From JAAYWY01 sp050945275 (GTDB taxonomy: Bacteria; Bacillota; DTU030; DUMP01), in the NCBI GenBank assembly GCA_050945275.1, contig JBMNSQ010000008.1:1-27739 (forward strand): a DNA stretch of 27,739 nucleotides. The letters run 5' to 3'. The notes beneath the pieces are model-generated. The model made no database searches. It was not told the DNA's origin and was given only the letters and a program-made list of their open reading frames with translations. Position 1 is the stretch's first letter; the number at the start of each line of letters is the position of its first letter. Of the stretch, positions 7,615 to 15,577 are shown piece after piece. Both the position numbers and the translations under genes were made by a program.

Positions 7615-8166
7615 TCATTCACCTTCCCTTTGAATCAGGTCCTGGGCCGCTTCATACCCAGCCATTAATGCTTGTTTGTTCAAATCTCTGGTACGCGGCG
7701 GTACCCGGTCCAGTACCGCTATCTCAAGCGATTCCTTGGTAACAATATTGGTGACACCGCCAATAATCCCCAAAGCCACAATGTTGGCTACAATGGCCCG
7801 GCCAATTTCGGTTGCGATTTCCGTAATAGGTACCGAATAAACCTTCCCACCAAACTCTGGTGGTATCTCAACTAGCCCACTATCGAGAATAAGAACACCA
7901 TTGGGACGCGTGTCAGCGGCGTACTTATCGCAAGCTTGCTGGCTCATGGCTAAGCATAAATCCGCTTGGCCCACTTTGGGATAGTCAATTTCACCGTCAG
8001 CTATAATTACCTCCGCCCGACTGGCACCTCCACGAGCTTCCGGGCCATACGACTGACTTTGCACGGCGTTTTTACCATCTAAAATAGCTGCTTCGGCTAA
8101 AATAATGCCAGCAGTAATAAGGCCTTGACCACCGAATCCACTAAGGCGTAGTTCCAGTTGTTTCAT
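7615..8166 (-). CDS. korC: 2-oxoglutarate:ferredoxin oxidoreductase gamma subunit
   Basis: Gamma domain of a 2-oxoacid:ferredoxin oxidoreductase, which takes part in CoA binding and subunit assembly. 183 residues with the N-terminal family signature FGGQGLITAGIILAEAA (about 11-27) and the SYGPEARGGASRAEVII segment (about 39-55). It overlaps the korB stop by four bases (ATGA) and has GGGGGGAAG upstream. The substrate cannot be read from this subunit alone; 2-oxoglutarate is inferred because the product succinyl-CoA would feed the mutase encoded next. Confidence 0.9.
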   Translation of the reverse strand: MKQLELRLSGFGGQGLITAGIILAEAAILDGKNAVQSQSYGPEARGGASRAEVIIADGEIDYPKVGQADLCLAMSQQACDKYAADTRPNGVLILDSGLVEIPPEFGGKVYSVPITEIATEIGRAIVANIVALGIIGGVTNIVTKESLEIAVLDRVPPRTRDLNKQALMAGYEAAQDLIQREGE

Positions 8167-8993
8167 TCTGCTTCCCCCCTGGCTTTGGCAATGACCTCTT
8201 TTTCGTACACTGCCGTATACTCAGGAGCCTCTTCGCGATGAAATTCACCAATTAAGAACTTGCCCACTAATTGTTCCGAACTCATCTTAGCAGCAGCTTT
8301 GACCGGAACAGCGTGTTCCTGTTGCCATTTAAGCATATCCACTGCCGATGGGAACTTGTTCTTACGACCATAGTACATGGGGCACTGGGTGATAACCTCA
8401 ATAAAAGAAAAACCTTTGTGCCCAAGCCCAATGCCAATATAATCCGCCATCTGACGAGCATGGTAAGTAGTACTTCTGGCTACATAAGTACCGCCAGCAG
8501 CTTCCACAAGTTTACAAAGATCAAAGTTTCTGTCTATAGATCCATACGGTGCAGTGGTAGCATAGCTGTGTGTTGGTGTAAGTGGCGAAAACTGACCGCC
8601 GGTCATACCGTAAATGTTGTTATTAAACACAACCACCGTTAAGTCAATGTTGCGCCTGGCAGCATGTATTAAGTGATTACCACCAATAGCTGAACAATCG
8701 CCGTCACCAGTTAAAACTACTACGTTCAGATCCGGATTGGCCATTTTCACGCCGGTAGCATAGGCTAAAGCTCGTCCGTGGGTGGTGTGAAGAGTATCAA
8801 AATTCATATATCCTGGTGCACGCGAGGAGCAACCAATACCTGAAACAATGACTGTCTTGTTTTGGTCAAAACCAGACTTATCTAAAGCCCGTATTACAGC
8901 CCCCATTATAATACCATTACCACAACCAGGGCACCAAATATGAGGTAGCTTACTACTACGGGTATAGCGTTCCACTAATTCCTTAACGGACAT
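8163..8993 (-). CDS. korB: 2-oxoglutarate:ferredoxin oxidoreductase beta subunit (TPP-binding)
   Basis: Carries thiamine diphosphate and the proximal iron-sulfur cluster, where the 2-oxoacid is decarboxylated and oxidised. 276 residues. The TPP/Mg motif spans GDGDCSAIGG (96-105) to NNNIYGMTGGQ (124-134). Four cysteines (Cys21 and Cys24 in WCPGCGNG, Cys55 in GIGCSS, Cys204 in TQCPMYYGR) are placed as expected for a [4Fe-4S] cluster. AGGAGGTGACTGGAG precedes ATG 8993, and the gene overlaps the end of korA by 11 bases. Other 2-oxoacid oxidoreductases of this size (for example for branched-chain keto acids) are possible alternatives. Confidence 0.92.
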   Translation of the reverse strand: MSVKELVERYTRSSKLPHIWCPGCGNGIIMGAVIRALDKSGFDQNKTVIVSGIGCSSRAPGYMNFDTLHTTHGRALAYATGVKMANPDLNVVVLTGDGDCSAIGGNHLIHAARRNIDLTVVVFNNNIYGMTGGQFSPLTPTHSYATTAPYGSIDRNFDLCKLVEAAGGTYVARSTTYHARQMADYIGIGLGHKGFSFIEVITQCPMYYGRKNKFPSAVDMLKWQQEHAVPVKAAAKMSSEQLVGKFLIGEFHREEAPEYTAVYEKEVIAKARGEAE

Positions 8994-10140
8994 CTCCAGT
9001 CACCTCCTGGACCCGGGCCATAATATCCTGAGGAGTAATAAGTTCGGCATCAATACGGTTCAAGCTAATTACAGATGCACGACCTCTGTTTATACGCTCC
9101 ACTTCCAGAACCAACTGGCCTAAATTCATTTCAGCGACAATTACTGTTTTGGCTGTCTTAAGAACGCTATCCATCGCTTTAACAGGGAATGGCCAAGCTG
9201 TAATCGGACGTATCAGCCCCACCTTCATTCCTTGAGCACGAGCTTCCTTTACAGTGGCGCGGGCTGAACGAGCAACGGAACCAGCTGCGACAATAATTGT
9301 TTCAGCATCTTCAGTCTCAAATAACTCCGCCCTGGCAATACTAGGCTGCCTTTTTTCTATTTTGGCTATCAAGCGACGAAGTAAAGAGTCGCCATCTTTA
9401 CCTTTACCGCTGGGAAACCCCGTTTCGTCATGCACTAAACCGGTAACGTGAAAACGATATCCGTCGCCAAAAGCTGGCATAGGTGGTACTAGATTGGGTT
9501 CCGGCTTGTAAGGTAAGAAAACTTTTGGGTCTTCTGTTGGTTTAACTCGGTTTATTATTGTTATGTCTTCTTCTGTCGGCAACTCTACGCGCTCACGCAT
9601 ATGACCAACTACTTCATCCAGTAGGATGATAACGGGAGTCCGTAGTTCTTCCGACAAATTAACTGCTTCCACTGTAAGATCGAACGCTTCCCTTACGGAA
9701 GACGGCATTAGCGCTATTGCTGGATGGTCACCGTGGGTCCCCCACCGGGCTTGCATAATATCTCCCTGGGCCGGTGATGTTGGTAACCCGGTACTAGGAC
9801 CATACCGTTGAACATTGGCAATAACACATGGCACTTCAGTTAATGCAGCAAAACCGATATTCTCTTGTTTTAATGAAAAACCAGGTCCAGAAGTCGCAGT
9901 CATAGACTTTAGGCCGGCTAAGGAAGCTCCGATCACGGCTCCCATACTGGCTATTTCATCTTCCATTTGAATAAACTTACCACCGAATTTAGGCAGTTCT
10001 GCTGCTAAACCCTCGGCAATTTCAGTAGACGGGGTAATTGGGTAGCCGGCAAAGAAACGTACCCCGGCGGCAATAGCCCCCTTAACACAAGCTTCATTGC
10101 CGGAGAGAAGTTGTGCTTTACGTTCATTTGGTACTGCCAT
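8983..10140 (-). CDS. korA: 2-oxoglutarate:ferredoxin oxidoreductase alpha subunit
   Basis: Alpha chain of the ferredoxin-dependent 2-oxoacid oxidoreductase, holding the pyrimidine-binding and transketolase-C-like domains. About 385 residues from ATG 10140, which has GGGAGGG about 7 bases upstream; an in-frame start at 10197 would overlap korD and lacks such a site. The signature GYPITPSTE is at 32-40, followed by MEDEIASMGAVIGASLAG and TATSGPGFSLKQENIG, typical of KorA. A C-terminal region of about 110 residues (from ETEDAETIIVAAGSVARSA) matches the transketolase C-terminal-like domain. No N-terminal gamma-domain fusion is present, in agreement with the separate korC. Confidence 0.93.
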   Translation of the reverse strand: MAVPNERKAQLLSGNEACVKGAIAAGVRFFAGYPITPSTEIAEGLAAELPKFGGKFIQMEDEIASMGAVIGASLAGLKSMTATSGPGFSLKQENIGFAALTEVPCVIANVQRYGPSTGLPTSPAQGDIMQARWGTHGDHPAIALMPSSVREAFDLTVEAVNLSEELRTPVIILLDEVVGHMRERVELPTEEDITIINRVKPTEDPKVFLPYKPEPNLVPPMPAFGDGYRFHVTGLVHDETGFPSGKGKDGDSLLRRLIAKIEKRQPSIARAELFETEDAETIIVAAGSVARSARATVKEARAQGMKVGLIRPITAWPFPVKAMDSVLKTAKTVIVAEMNLGQLVLEVERINRGRASVISLNRIDAELITPQDIMARVQEVTGDVR

Positions 10141-10141
10141 G

Positions 10142-10342
10142 CTAATTCCCTCCCAAACTAATGGCGAAATCAGGACACCGCAGTTCACAAAGGCCACAAC
10201 GAGTGCAGACCTTAGGGTTAGAAACTATTGCTTTTTTATCTTCCCGTGCCGCCAATGCCTTGGTTGGGCAAAAGGCAATACATATACCGCAGCCTTTGCA
10301 CCATTTCTCGTTTATTTCGATAAAGGTAGCCTTGCTGCTCAC
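10142..10342 (-). CDS. korD: 2x[4Fe-4S] ferredoxin-like delta subunit of KOR
   Basis: Electron-transfer subunit that passes electrons from the oxidoreductase to free ferredoxin. 66 residues with two classical cluster motifs: Cys15-x2-Cys18-x2-Cys21-x3-Cys25 and Cys46-x2-Cys49-x2-Cys52-x3-Cys56, each followed by Pro. It starts at GTG 10342 with AGGGGTG 8 bases upstream and ends one base before the korA start. The order D-A-B-C is a common one for four-subunit 2-oxoacid oxidoreductases. Confidence 0.93.
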   Translation of the reverse strand: MSSKATFIEINEKWCKGCGICIAFCPTKALAAREDKKAIVSNPKVCTRCGLCELRCPDFAISLGGN

Positions 10343-10364
10343 AGAATATTCACCCCTGTCTTTC

Positions 10365-11339
10365 TCAGGTCTTCTTCTTGAAATCCAAAAAAAAGCTTCG
10401 TAGCATACTTAGCGATCCCTGGTCAACACGATATTTAAGCTCAATAATCTCCTTGTTGGGGGCAGAAGCAAGCACTTCGCCAATTCGATTGCTAACTGCA
10501 GCAACCGCATCTGCAGTCTCTAGAACCGAAGCTAAGTCTTCATCGGCGGTAGAAGACACCAAAGTAACAGTAGATATGCCTGAGCGCCTAAGAGAAGCCT
10601 GTACTTGGCTAACAAAAGTATGACTAGTACAAACTAAGGCCAGGGTGCTATGCTCTGGTAACCGTGCCATCTGGACAATAGTCTCCAACTCTAATTCTAA
10701 GGCTATTCCTATAATAGGAGTGGTTAAGGGTTGAACCAGACTCTCTAATTCATCGATCTTTATTAAGGTGGTGACTATTAGATCCTGATGGGCTAACTTT
10801 TCTCGTGCCAACTCTGGATTATCCTTTATAGCCTCCATTAGGAAAGGGAGTATCTTAATTTCAGATAGCGGTAGAAGTTCCCGCTGAAAATAGTAAATTT
10901 GTTCTTCTGAAGTTCCCACGAAGGCAAGGTTAATAATCCCGCGAGACTCTTTTCTTTCTAATGCTCTGGAGGTAGCTAAAGACAAAAAATCATCGGGACT
11001 AAATCCGAGCTCAGCTGCCTCCTCCAATGCTAGATCAATAACTTTTAGCAGGCGTCCTTTACGTCCAGTTTTCTCTTTTTCTAGACTGTCTCCGGCAACA
11101 AAAGTACCTCGGCCTTGCAGTGAAATAAGCATCTGCTCTGCCTCAAGTTCTTTGTAAGCAGCGCTTACCGTATTGCGGCTTATACCAAGCATTTCTGCCA
11201 GATCCCTTTCCGTTGGCAGTTTAAACCCTGCATCCCAGATTCCGGCAGTAATAAGACTACTTATCTGTTGACTTAATTGAACATATAGAGGAACTCCACT
11301 TTTGGGGTTAATTTCTAGGCCTAGGTTTTTCGCCACCAT
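10365..11339 (-). CDS. GntR-family transcriptional regulator
   Basis: Likely regulator of the operon it heads. About 324 residues. The N-terminal winged helix is clear: PLYVQLSQQISSLI, KLPTERDLAEMLGISRNTVSAAY (helix-turn-helix, about residues 43-65) and the wing LQGRGTFVAG. The remaining roughly 230 residues, after an LSLEKEKTGRKGR linker, do not look like a FadR, HutC or aminotransferase (MocR) effector domain. They contain alternating hydrophobic strands and helices (LIVTTLIK, TPIIGIALELE, STLALVCTSHTF, ISTVTLVSS) that suggest a periplasmic-binding-protein-like ligand domain; that is inference. The start is uncertain: TTG 11357, ATG 11339 and GTG 11336 are in frame, and AAGGA lies close before the last two. 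It ends 22 bases before korD. The ligand may be a CoA thioester or 2-oxoacid, but nothing shows it. Confidence 0.85.
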   Translation of the reverse strand: MVAKNLGLEINPKSGVPLYVQLSQQISSLITAGIWDAGFKLPTERDLAEMLGISRNTVSAAYKELEAEQMLISLQGRGTFVAGDSLEKEKTGRKGRLLKVIDLALEEAAELGFSPDDFLSLATSRALERKESRGIINLAFVGTSEEQIYYFQRELLPLSEIKILPFLMEAIKDNPELAREKLAHQDLIVTTLIKIDELESLVQPLTTPIIGIALELELETIVQMARLPEHSTLALVCTSHTFVSQVQASLRRSGISTVTLVSSTADEDLASVLETADAVAAVSNRIGEVLASAPNKEIIELKYRVDQGSLSMLRSFFLDFKKKT

Positions 11340-11367
11340 GTCCTTCACATCCCACAACTAATTAGGT

Positions 11368-11491
11368 TTGGTCATCCAATAAAGCAATCAATAGTACCAA
11401 TTACAACAAGCAACAAAGCTACTTTCTAAACCCAGCCCCTACCGCCCCCTTTCTTTAATAATTGGCACCAAGGATAGGTCCTTGGTACCAT
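11368..11491. promoter_or_regulatory. Candidate operator array and promoter upstream of gntR
   Basis: Four related palindrome-like sites lie upstream of gntR: TTGGTCATCCAA (11368-11379), ATAGTACCAA (11391-11400), TTGGCACCAA (11462-11471) and TTGGTACCAT (11482-11491). All fit TTGG..CCAA fully or as a half-site. The last two start exactly 20 bases apart, about two helical turns, and together also make a 12-bp inverted repeat with one mismatch (11463-11474 with 11479-11490). A weak -10-like TACTAT on the minus strand (11391-11396) falls inside the second site, with a poor -35 (about 11412-11417, spacer 15). Binding by the GntR protein is inferred from proximity. Confidence 0.4.
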
Positions 11492-11528
11492 AGGCACTCT
11501 TTCTATCTTCGCTATCTAATAGTAAAAT

Positions 11529-11557
11529 CCTGCTATTAAAAACAAATAAATAGCAGG
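11529..11557 (-). terminator. Intrinsic terminator (possibly bidirectional)
   Basis: CCTGCTATT (11529-11537) pairs perfectly with AATAGCAGG (11549-11557) across an 11-base A-rich loop. On the minus strand the stem follows the stop codon of the preceding gene directly and is followed by ATTTTACTATT. On the plus strand it is followed by TTTTTTATTT, a better T-tract, so it may stop transcription from both sides. It separates the ymdB-PHP group from the gntR-kor operon. Confidence 0.75.
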
Positions 11558-11561
11558 TTTT

Positions 11562-12254
11562 TTATTTATCAACTTCATCAGGAAAAATCATCTCAATAGG
11601 CTGATTATAGTCAGTGAATACCAGTTCAATTAAAAGAGTATCTTCTTGCTCCTTGTTTGTACCATATAAGCGGAGCTGCTGGACCTGGCAGTCTGGATAA
11701 TTTACAAAGCTTTCCAACTTAAAGTCGGAAAAGAAAATCTCCCAGTAAGAATAAGTAATTTCATCAAGTTCAGTATAAAAGTGGTAAACCTTTTTCCCTT
11801 TGTCTCGCTTGCAACTGATTAAGTTAAAATTTTGTGCTGTTAAAAAGTCAACAATGGGGCTTGTTGTAAAGAGGACGGCTTCCGTAACTAAGCTAGGAGC
11901 AGCCGTCGACTTCTTCCATTGATTATTCGCTGGGTCAAGAAATGTAAGTTCTCCATCTTTGTGATAAAGATCCAGTTTGAAATCATAACTACTGCCTTGC
12001 AGATGATAGCAATCAGGTTGGGTAAACTCACCTACTATTTTACTTACCATATTATCTCGGCGATCGATCACCGTCCGAACCGATAACCGAAACCGGTAGC
12101 TGGTGGCTTCTGCCAATCCTGTTTGTGCCAATTGGACAACAGTCTCCGGGTCTGGGCCTGGCGCCCGAAAACAAAGGACAGCAAACAAAAGAAGGACAAC
12201 TGCTACTAAGATCGACATTACCGAACGTCGCCCTAAGATTAGATAAGAACGCAT
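11562..12254 (-). CDS. Membrane-anchored protein of unknown function
   Basis: I do not recognise a named family. About 230 residues from ATG 12254, which has AGGGGGGAAT just upstream; an in-frame start at 12311 would overlap the previous gene and lacks a site. One N-terminal hydrophobic segment (about 13-29, MSILVAVVLLLFAVLC) follows a basic stretch, indicating a signal anchor. The Cys after it is not in a good lipobox (AVLC). The rest is extracytoplasmic and rich in beta-strand-like alternation (YRFRLSVRTV, YDFKLDLYHKDGELTF, YSYWEIFFSDFKLESF), with NNQWKK in between. This pattern is reminiscent of LolA/LppX-like lipid-carrier folds, but that is a guess. It follows the PHP gene by 44 bases and closes the transcription unit. 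Confidence 0.75.
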   Translation of the reverse strand: MRSYLILGRRSVMSILVAVVLLLFAVLCFRAPGPDPETVVQLAQTGLAEATSYRFRLSVRTVIDRRDNMVSKIVGEFTQPDCYHLQGSSYDFKLDLYHKDGELTFLDPANNQWKKSTAAPSLVTEAVLFTTSPIVDFLTAQNFNLISCKRDKGKKVYHFYTELDEITYSYWEIFFSDFKLESFVNYPDCQVQQLRLYGTNKEQEDTLLIELVFTDYNQPIEMIFPDEVDK

Positions 12255-12298
12255 ATTCCTCCCCCCTATGAGACAGTTTATTGTCCCAACAAAGGAGT

Positions 12299-13111
12299 TT
12301 AGAACAGGCATCTTGCTTTTAATTCTGTAACAATTTCCTCGCTTACCACATATGTTCCCAAGTTCCGATCTTTACGGCTATTGCCATGAAAATCGCTGCC
12401 TCCGGTAGGGACTAGGTTATATTCTTTCGCTACACGCTGAAGGTTAGTTATTGTTACCTGGTCGTGTTCTGGATGAAACACTTCTATTCCCTGCCACCCT
12501 AAATTCAATAATTCGCCTAGGTATCGCTTGGGAAAGAGACCGGGATGAGCCATTACAGCTACACCTTTACTTTGGTTAATTAACGTAATCGCTTCTTTTG
12601 GCGACAGCTTAGTTCGAGGTACGTAAGCGGGTCTTCCTTTCTCAAGATATAACGCAAAGGCTTCCGAGACTGATTTGACATATCCCAAGTCCACCATAAC
12701 CCGTGCGATATGGGGACGGCCGATAACATCGCCTTGTACATGCTGTTTCACCTGACTCCAGTTTAGATCCAGACCAAGAAATTGTAGTTTTTGAACCATT
12801 TCTAAGGCCCGCTTGTGCCGATGTTGGCGCAACTCCTCTAATTTGGAACATAACAAACTTTGATTCGGCTTGATGAAATACCCTAGAATATGTACTTCGC
12901 TATCTTGGTAATCCGTACTAAGCTCAACTCCAGCAATAACTTCAATGCCATATTTTTCTCCCGCCAGGTAAGCTTCTTTTATCCCGTCGACAGTATCGTG
13001 GTCCGTTAATGCGATAGTAGATAATCCCAAAGAGGAAGCTCTCGCCACTATTTCAGTAGGTGATAACTCACCGTCGGATACTGTACTATGTATGTGCAAA
13101 TCGGCAGGCAA
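12299..13111 (-). CDS. PHP-domain phosphoesterase (TrpH / RNase AM-like)
   Basis: Metal-dependent phosphoesterase of the PHP superfamily. Members close to E. coli TrpH/YciV are known to hydrolyse 3',5'-bisphosphate nucleotides and to act as 5'-3' exonucleases on RNA; whether this protein does so is inference. 270 residues with the metal-binding motifs in order: HIHSTVSDG (His6, His8), TDHDTVDG (about 37-44), GVELST (about 61-66), AHPGLFPKR and GGSDFHG near the C-terminus, with an inserted lid-like region between. It starts at TTG 13111 with GGGAGGGAG about 9-11 bases upstream. It follows ymdB by 32 bases in the same direction, a pairing of two nucleotide or RNA phosphodiesterases. Confidence 0.88.
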   Translation of the reverse strand: MPADLHIHSTVSDGELSPTEIVARASSLGLSTIALTDHDTVDGIKEAYLAGEKYGIEVIAGVELSTDYQDSEVHILGYFIKPNQSLLCSKLEELRQHRHKRALEMVQKLQFLGLDLNWSQVKQHVQGDVIGRPHIARVMVDLGYVKSVSEAFALYLEKGRPAYVPRTKLSPKEAITLINQSKGVAVMAHPGLFPKRYLGELLNLGWQGIEVFHPEHDQVTITNLQRVAKEYNLVPTGGSDFHGNSRKDRNLGTYVVSEEIVTELKARCLF

Positions 13112-13143
13112 CTATTATTCTCCCTCCCTGCATCACATTTTAC

Positions 13144-13926
13144 TTAAGCTATAGTTCGACACAACCGTTCAATGCGTAAAGTACGACCAGTTACAGGGTC
13201 AATATCGGCCCAAACCCCCATAATTTCTACGTCACCGGACGCTAAGTTAAACCGAGCCGGAAGTTGGCTAAGAAACCGCTCAATAATAATTCCCCGGTCC
13301 ACCCCCAGTACACCATCACGAGGACCAGTCATCCCAATATCGGTTATATAGCCAGTACCATTAGTTAAAATGCGCTCATCAGCTGTTTGAACGTGAGTGT
13401 GAGTACCAAAAACTAAGCTTGATCGTCCGTCAACATACCAACCAAAGGCAATTTTTTCAGAGGTCGCCTCTGCATGAAAGTCAATAATAATTATATCCGA
13501 TTGCGGTCTTATTTCTGGTAACAAGGCATCGATAGACCGAAAGGGGCAGTCTAAACATTCAAGAAACGTTCGGCCGGCTAAGTTAATTATAGCCACCCGA
13601 ATATTTTTATCGTTGCGCCAGATAGTCCAGCCGCGGCCTGGCGCTCCAGAAGGGTAATTTGCTGGACGAATCAACCGCTCTTCCTGTTCTAGTACGGGAT
13701 ATATTTCCCTCTTTTTCCAAATATGATTCCCACTTGTAATAATATCTACCCCGGACGCCCATAGTTCTTCGGCTACTTGTTTAGTCAAACCAAAACCGCC
13801 AGCGGCGTTTTCCCCATTAGCAACAACTAAATCAAACCTTAGTTCCTTTCTTAGCTCAGGCAAAAATCGGTTTAAAGCTTGTCGTCCTGGTTTGCCCACT
13901 ACGTCACCTATAGCTAGAACTCGCAT
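13144..13926 (-). CDS. ymdB: YmdB-type metallophosphoesterase (2',3'-cyclic-AMP phosphodiesterase)
   Basis: Di-metal phosphodiesterase of the YmdB family, which in Bacillus subtilis hydrolyses 2',3'-cyclic AMP and affects biofilm and motility decisions. 260 residues, the family length. Ligands are in the expected places: Asp8 (IGDVVGKPGR), Glu39 and Asn40 (ANGENAAGG), Asn67-His68 (SGNHIW), DFHAEATSEK (His about 150) and FGTHTHVQTAD (His about 175 and 177). ATG 13926 is preceded by AGGGGGT. It lies downstream of rny as in B. subtilis, but the strong rny terminator (14015-14035) separates the two, so it needs read-through or its own promoter. TATGAT about 70 bases upstream of the start is a possible -10 without a convincing -35. 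Confidence 0.93.
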   Translation of the reverse strand: MRVLAIGDVVGKPGRQALNRFLPELRKELRFDLVVANGENAAGGFGLTKQVAEELWASGVDIITSGNHIWKKREIYPVLEQEERLIRPANYPSGAPGRGWTIWRNDKNIRVAIINLAGRTFLECLDCPFRSIDALLPEIRPQSDIIIIDFHAEATSEKIAFGWYVDGRSSLVFGTHTHVQTADERILTNGTGYITDIGMTGPRDGVLGVDRGIIIERFLSQLPARFNLASGDVEIMGVWADIDPVTGRTLRIERLCRTIA

Positions 13927-14014
13927 TTTTTACCCCCTAACCCATATCCGTAGTGATATGACCATGGCCCTGTCTAAGCTATATCATATCGCATTGCCCA
14001 AGGATACATAAAAA

Positions 14015-14035
14015 GTAGGCTGATAATCAGCCTAC
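14015..14035 (-). terminator. Intrinsic terminator after rny
   Basis: GTAGGCTGA (14015-14023) and TCAGCCTAC (14027-14035) form a perfect 9-bp stem with a 3-base loop. It directly follows the rny stop codon, and on the minus strand is followed by TTTTTATG. This is a textbook Rho-independent terminator. Confidence 0.9.
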
Positions 14036-15577
14036 CTACTTAGCGTATTCTACTGCCCGTGTTTCCCGAATAAGGTTAATTTTAATTTGCCCTGGATAAT
14101 CTAATTCGTTTTCGATACGATGAACAATATCTCTGGCCAGACGCACCATTCCCAAGTCGTCAATTTTTTCCGGTTTGACCATAATACGGACCTCTCGACC
14201 AGCCTGAATGGCATAAGATTTGTCCACACCCTCGAAAGAATCAGCGATGCCCTCTAGCTTCTCTAGGCGTTTGATGTAGGCTTCTAAAGTCTCGCGCCTA
14301 GCACCAGGGCGCGCCGCTGACAAAGCATCCGCCGCCTGAACCAGCACAGCCTCTACTGTCTTTGCCTCGATATCATCGTGATGGGCAGCAATGGCATGAA
14401 CTACCTCCGGTGACTCACCATACTTTTTCGCCAGATCAGCCCCAATATCCACATGTGGACCTTCTACCTGATGATCCACTGCTTTTCCAATATCATGAAG
14501 AAGACCTGCTCTTTTTGCTAGCACAACATCTGCCCCTAGCTCAGATGCCATAATACCAGCTAAATGACTAACCTCCATAGAATGTTTCAGAACGTTTTGT
14601 CCATAACTAGTGCGAAATTTCAAGCGCCCCAGTAGACGAACAAGCTCTGGATTAACATTGTTAACGTTGGTGTCGAAGGTAGCTTGCTCACCTTCTTCAC
14701 GAATTTTATTGTCGATCTCTTTCTTGGTCTTCTCTACCATCTCTTCGATTCGGGCAGGATGGATTCTGCCGTCAGCGATTAGTTTTTCTAGCGCTATCCG
14801 CGCTATTTCACGGCGTACTGGATCGAATCCAGAGATAATGACTGCTTCCGGAGTATCATCGATTATAAGGTCTACTCCGGTAATGGTCTCTAAAGCTCTA
14901 ATATTCCTGCCTTCCCTTCCAATGATTCTACCTTTCATCTCATCATTGGGTAGAGTAACTACTGACACAGTAGCCTCAGCTACGTGGTCCGCAGCACAGC
15001 GCTGAATAGCCTGAGTAATAATCTCTCGAGAACGTTTGTCGGCTTCTTCTTTAGCCTCTGTCTCAACATTCTTGATGAGCATTGCGGTTTCATGACGAAT
15101 CTCATTTTCCACATTGGCCAAAAGAAGATTTCTTGCTTCCTCAGACGTCAAGCTGGATATCCGTTCTAATTCCTGCAGTTGGGCCTGATAAATCTCTTCC
15201 AATTTCTCCTGCTTTGTTTGCAAGGTCTTTGTTCTTTTCTCCAATAGCTCTTCTTTTTTTTCTATGCTTTCCAATTTTCGATCCAACGTTTCCTCACGTT
15301 GAACCAAGCGCCGTTCTAGACGTTGTAATTCCGCGCGGCGTTCGCGATTTTCACGGTCTTGTTCTTGACGCACGCGATGGGCTTCTTCTTTAGCTTCTAA
15401 CAATGCTTCGCGCTTCTTAGCTTCTGCATCTTTGCTTGCTTCATCCAAAATACGACGAGCTGCTTCTTCAGCTGAAGCAATTTTTGCTTCAGCAATATAC
15501 TTACGTGCCGCATAACCTATAAGGAATGCTAGCAATGCTATAACAATAGAAAAGAATGTCGTTGGGTTAGAAAAAAT
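14036..15577 (-). CDS. rny: Ribonuclease Y, apparently starting at ATT
   Basis: Membrane-tethered endoribonuclease that initiates mRNA turnover in Firmicutes. Domains in order: an N-terminal membrane helix (TTFFSIVIALLAFLIGYAAR), a long charged coiled coil, a KH domain with GRIIGREGRNIRALE, and an HD domain with LLHDIGKAVDH. AAGGAGGTG (15584-15592) is the only good ribosome binding site. Eight bases beyond its GGAGG is ATT at 15577, with no ATG, GTG or TTG at a proper distance; GTG 15586 lies inside the site. From ATT the protein is about 513 residues, near the 520 of B. subtilis. The frame stays open up to ATG 15655, but that start has no ribosome binding site, and translation from it would run through the leader hairpin. 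The enzyme identity is sure; the start is inferred. Confidence 0.95.
   Translation of the reverse strand: MFSNPTTFFSIVIALLAFLIGYAARKYIAEAKIASAEEAARRILDEASKDAEAKKREALLEAKEEAHRVRQEQDRENRERRAELQRLERRLVQREETLDRKLESIEKKEELLEKRTKTLQTKQEKLEEIYQAQLQELERISSLTSEEARNLLLANVENEIRHETAMLIKNVETEAKEEADKRSREIITQAIQRCAADHVAEATVSVVTLPNDEMKGRIIGREGRNIRALETITGVDLIIDDTPEAVIISGFDPVRREIARIALEKLIADGRIHPARIEEMVEKTKKEIDNKIREEGEQATFDTNVNNVNPELVRLLGRLKFRTSYGQNVLKHSMEVSHLAGIMASELGADVVLAKRAGLLHDIGKAVDHQVEGPHVDIGADLAKKYGESPEVVHAIAAHHDDIEAKTVEAVLVQAADALSAARPGARRETLEAYIKRLEKLEGIADSFEGVDKSYAIQAGREVRIMVKPEKIDDLGMVRLARDIVHRIENELDYPGQIKINLIRETRAVEYAK

Noticed and set aside
11463..11490. Inverted repeat upstream of gntR as a second terminator
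   Set aside because: The stem is good but not followed by a T-run in either direction; it fits better as paired operator sites.
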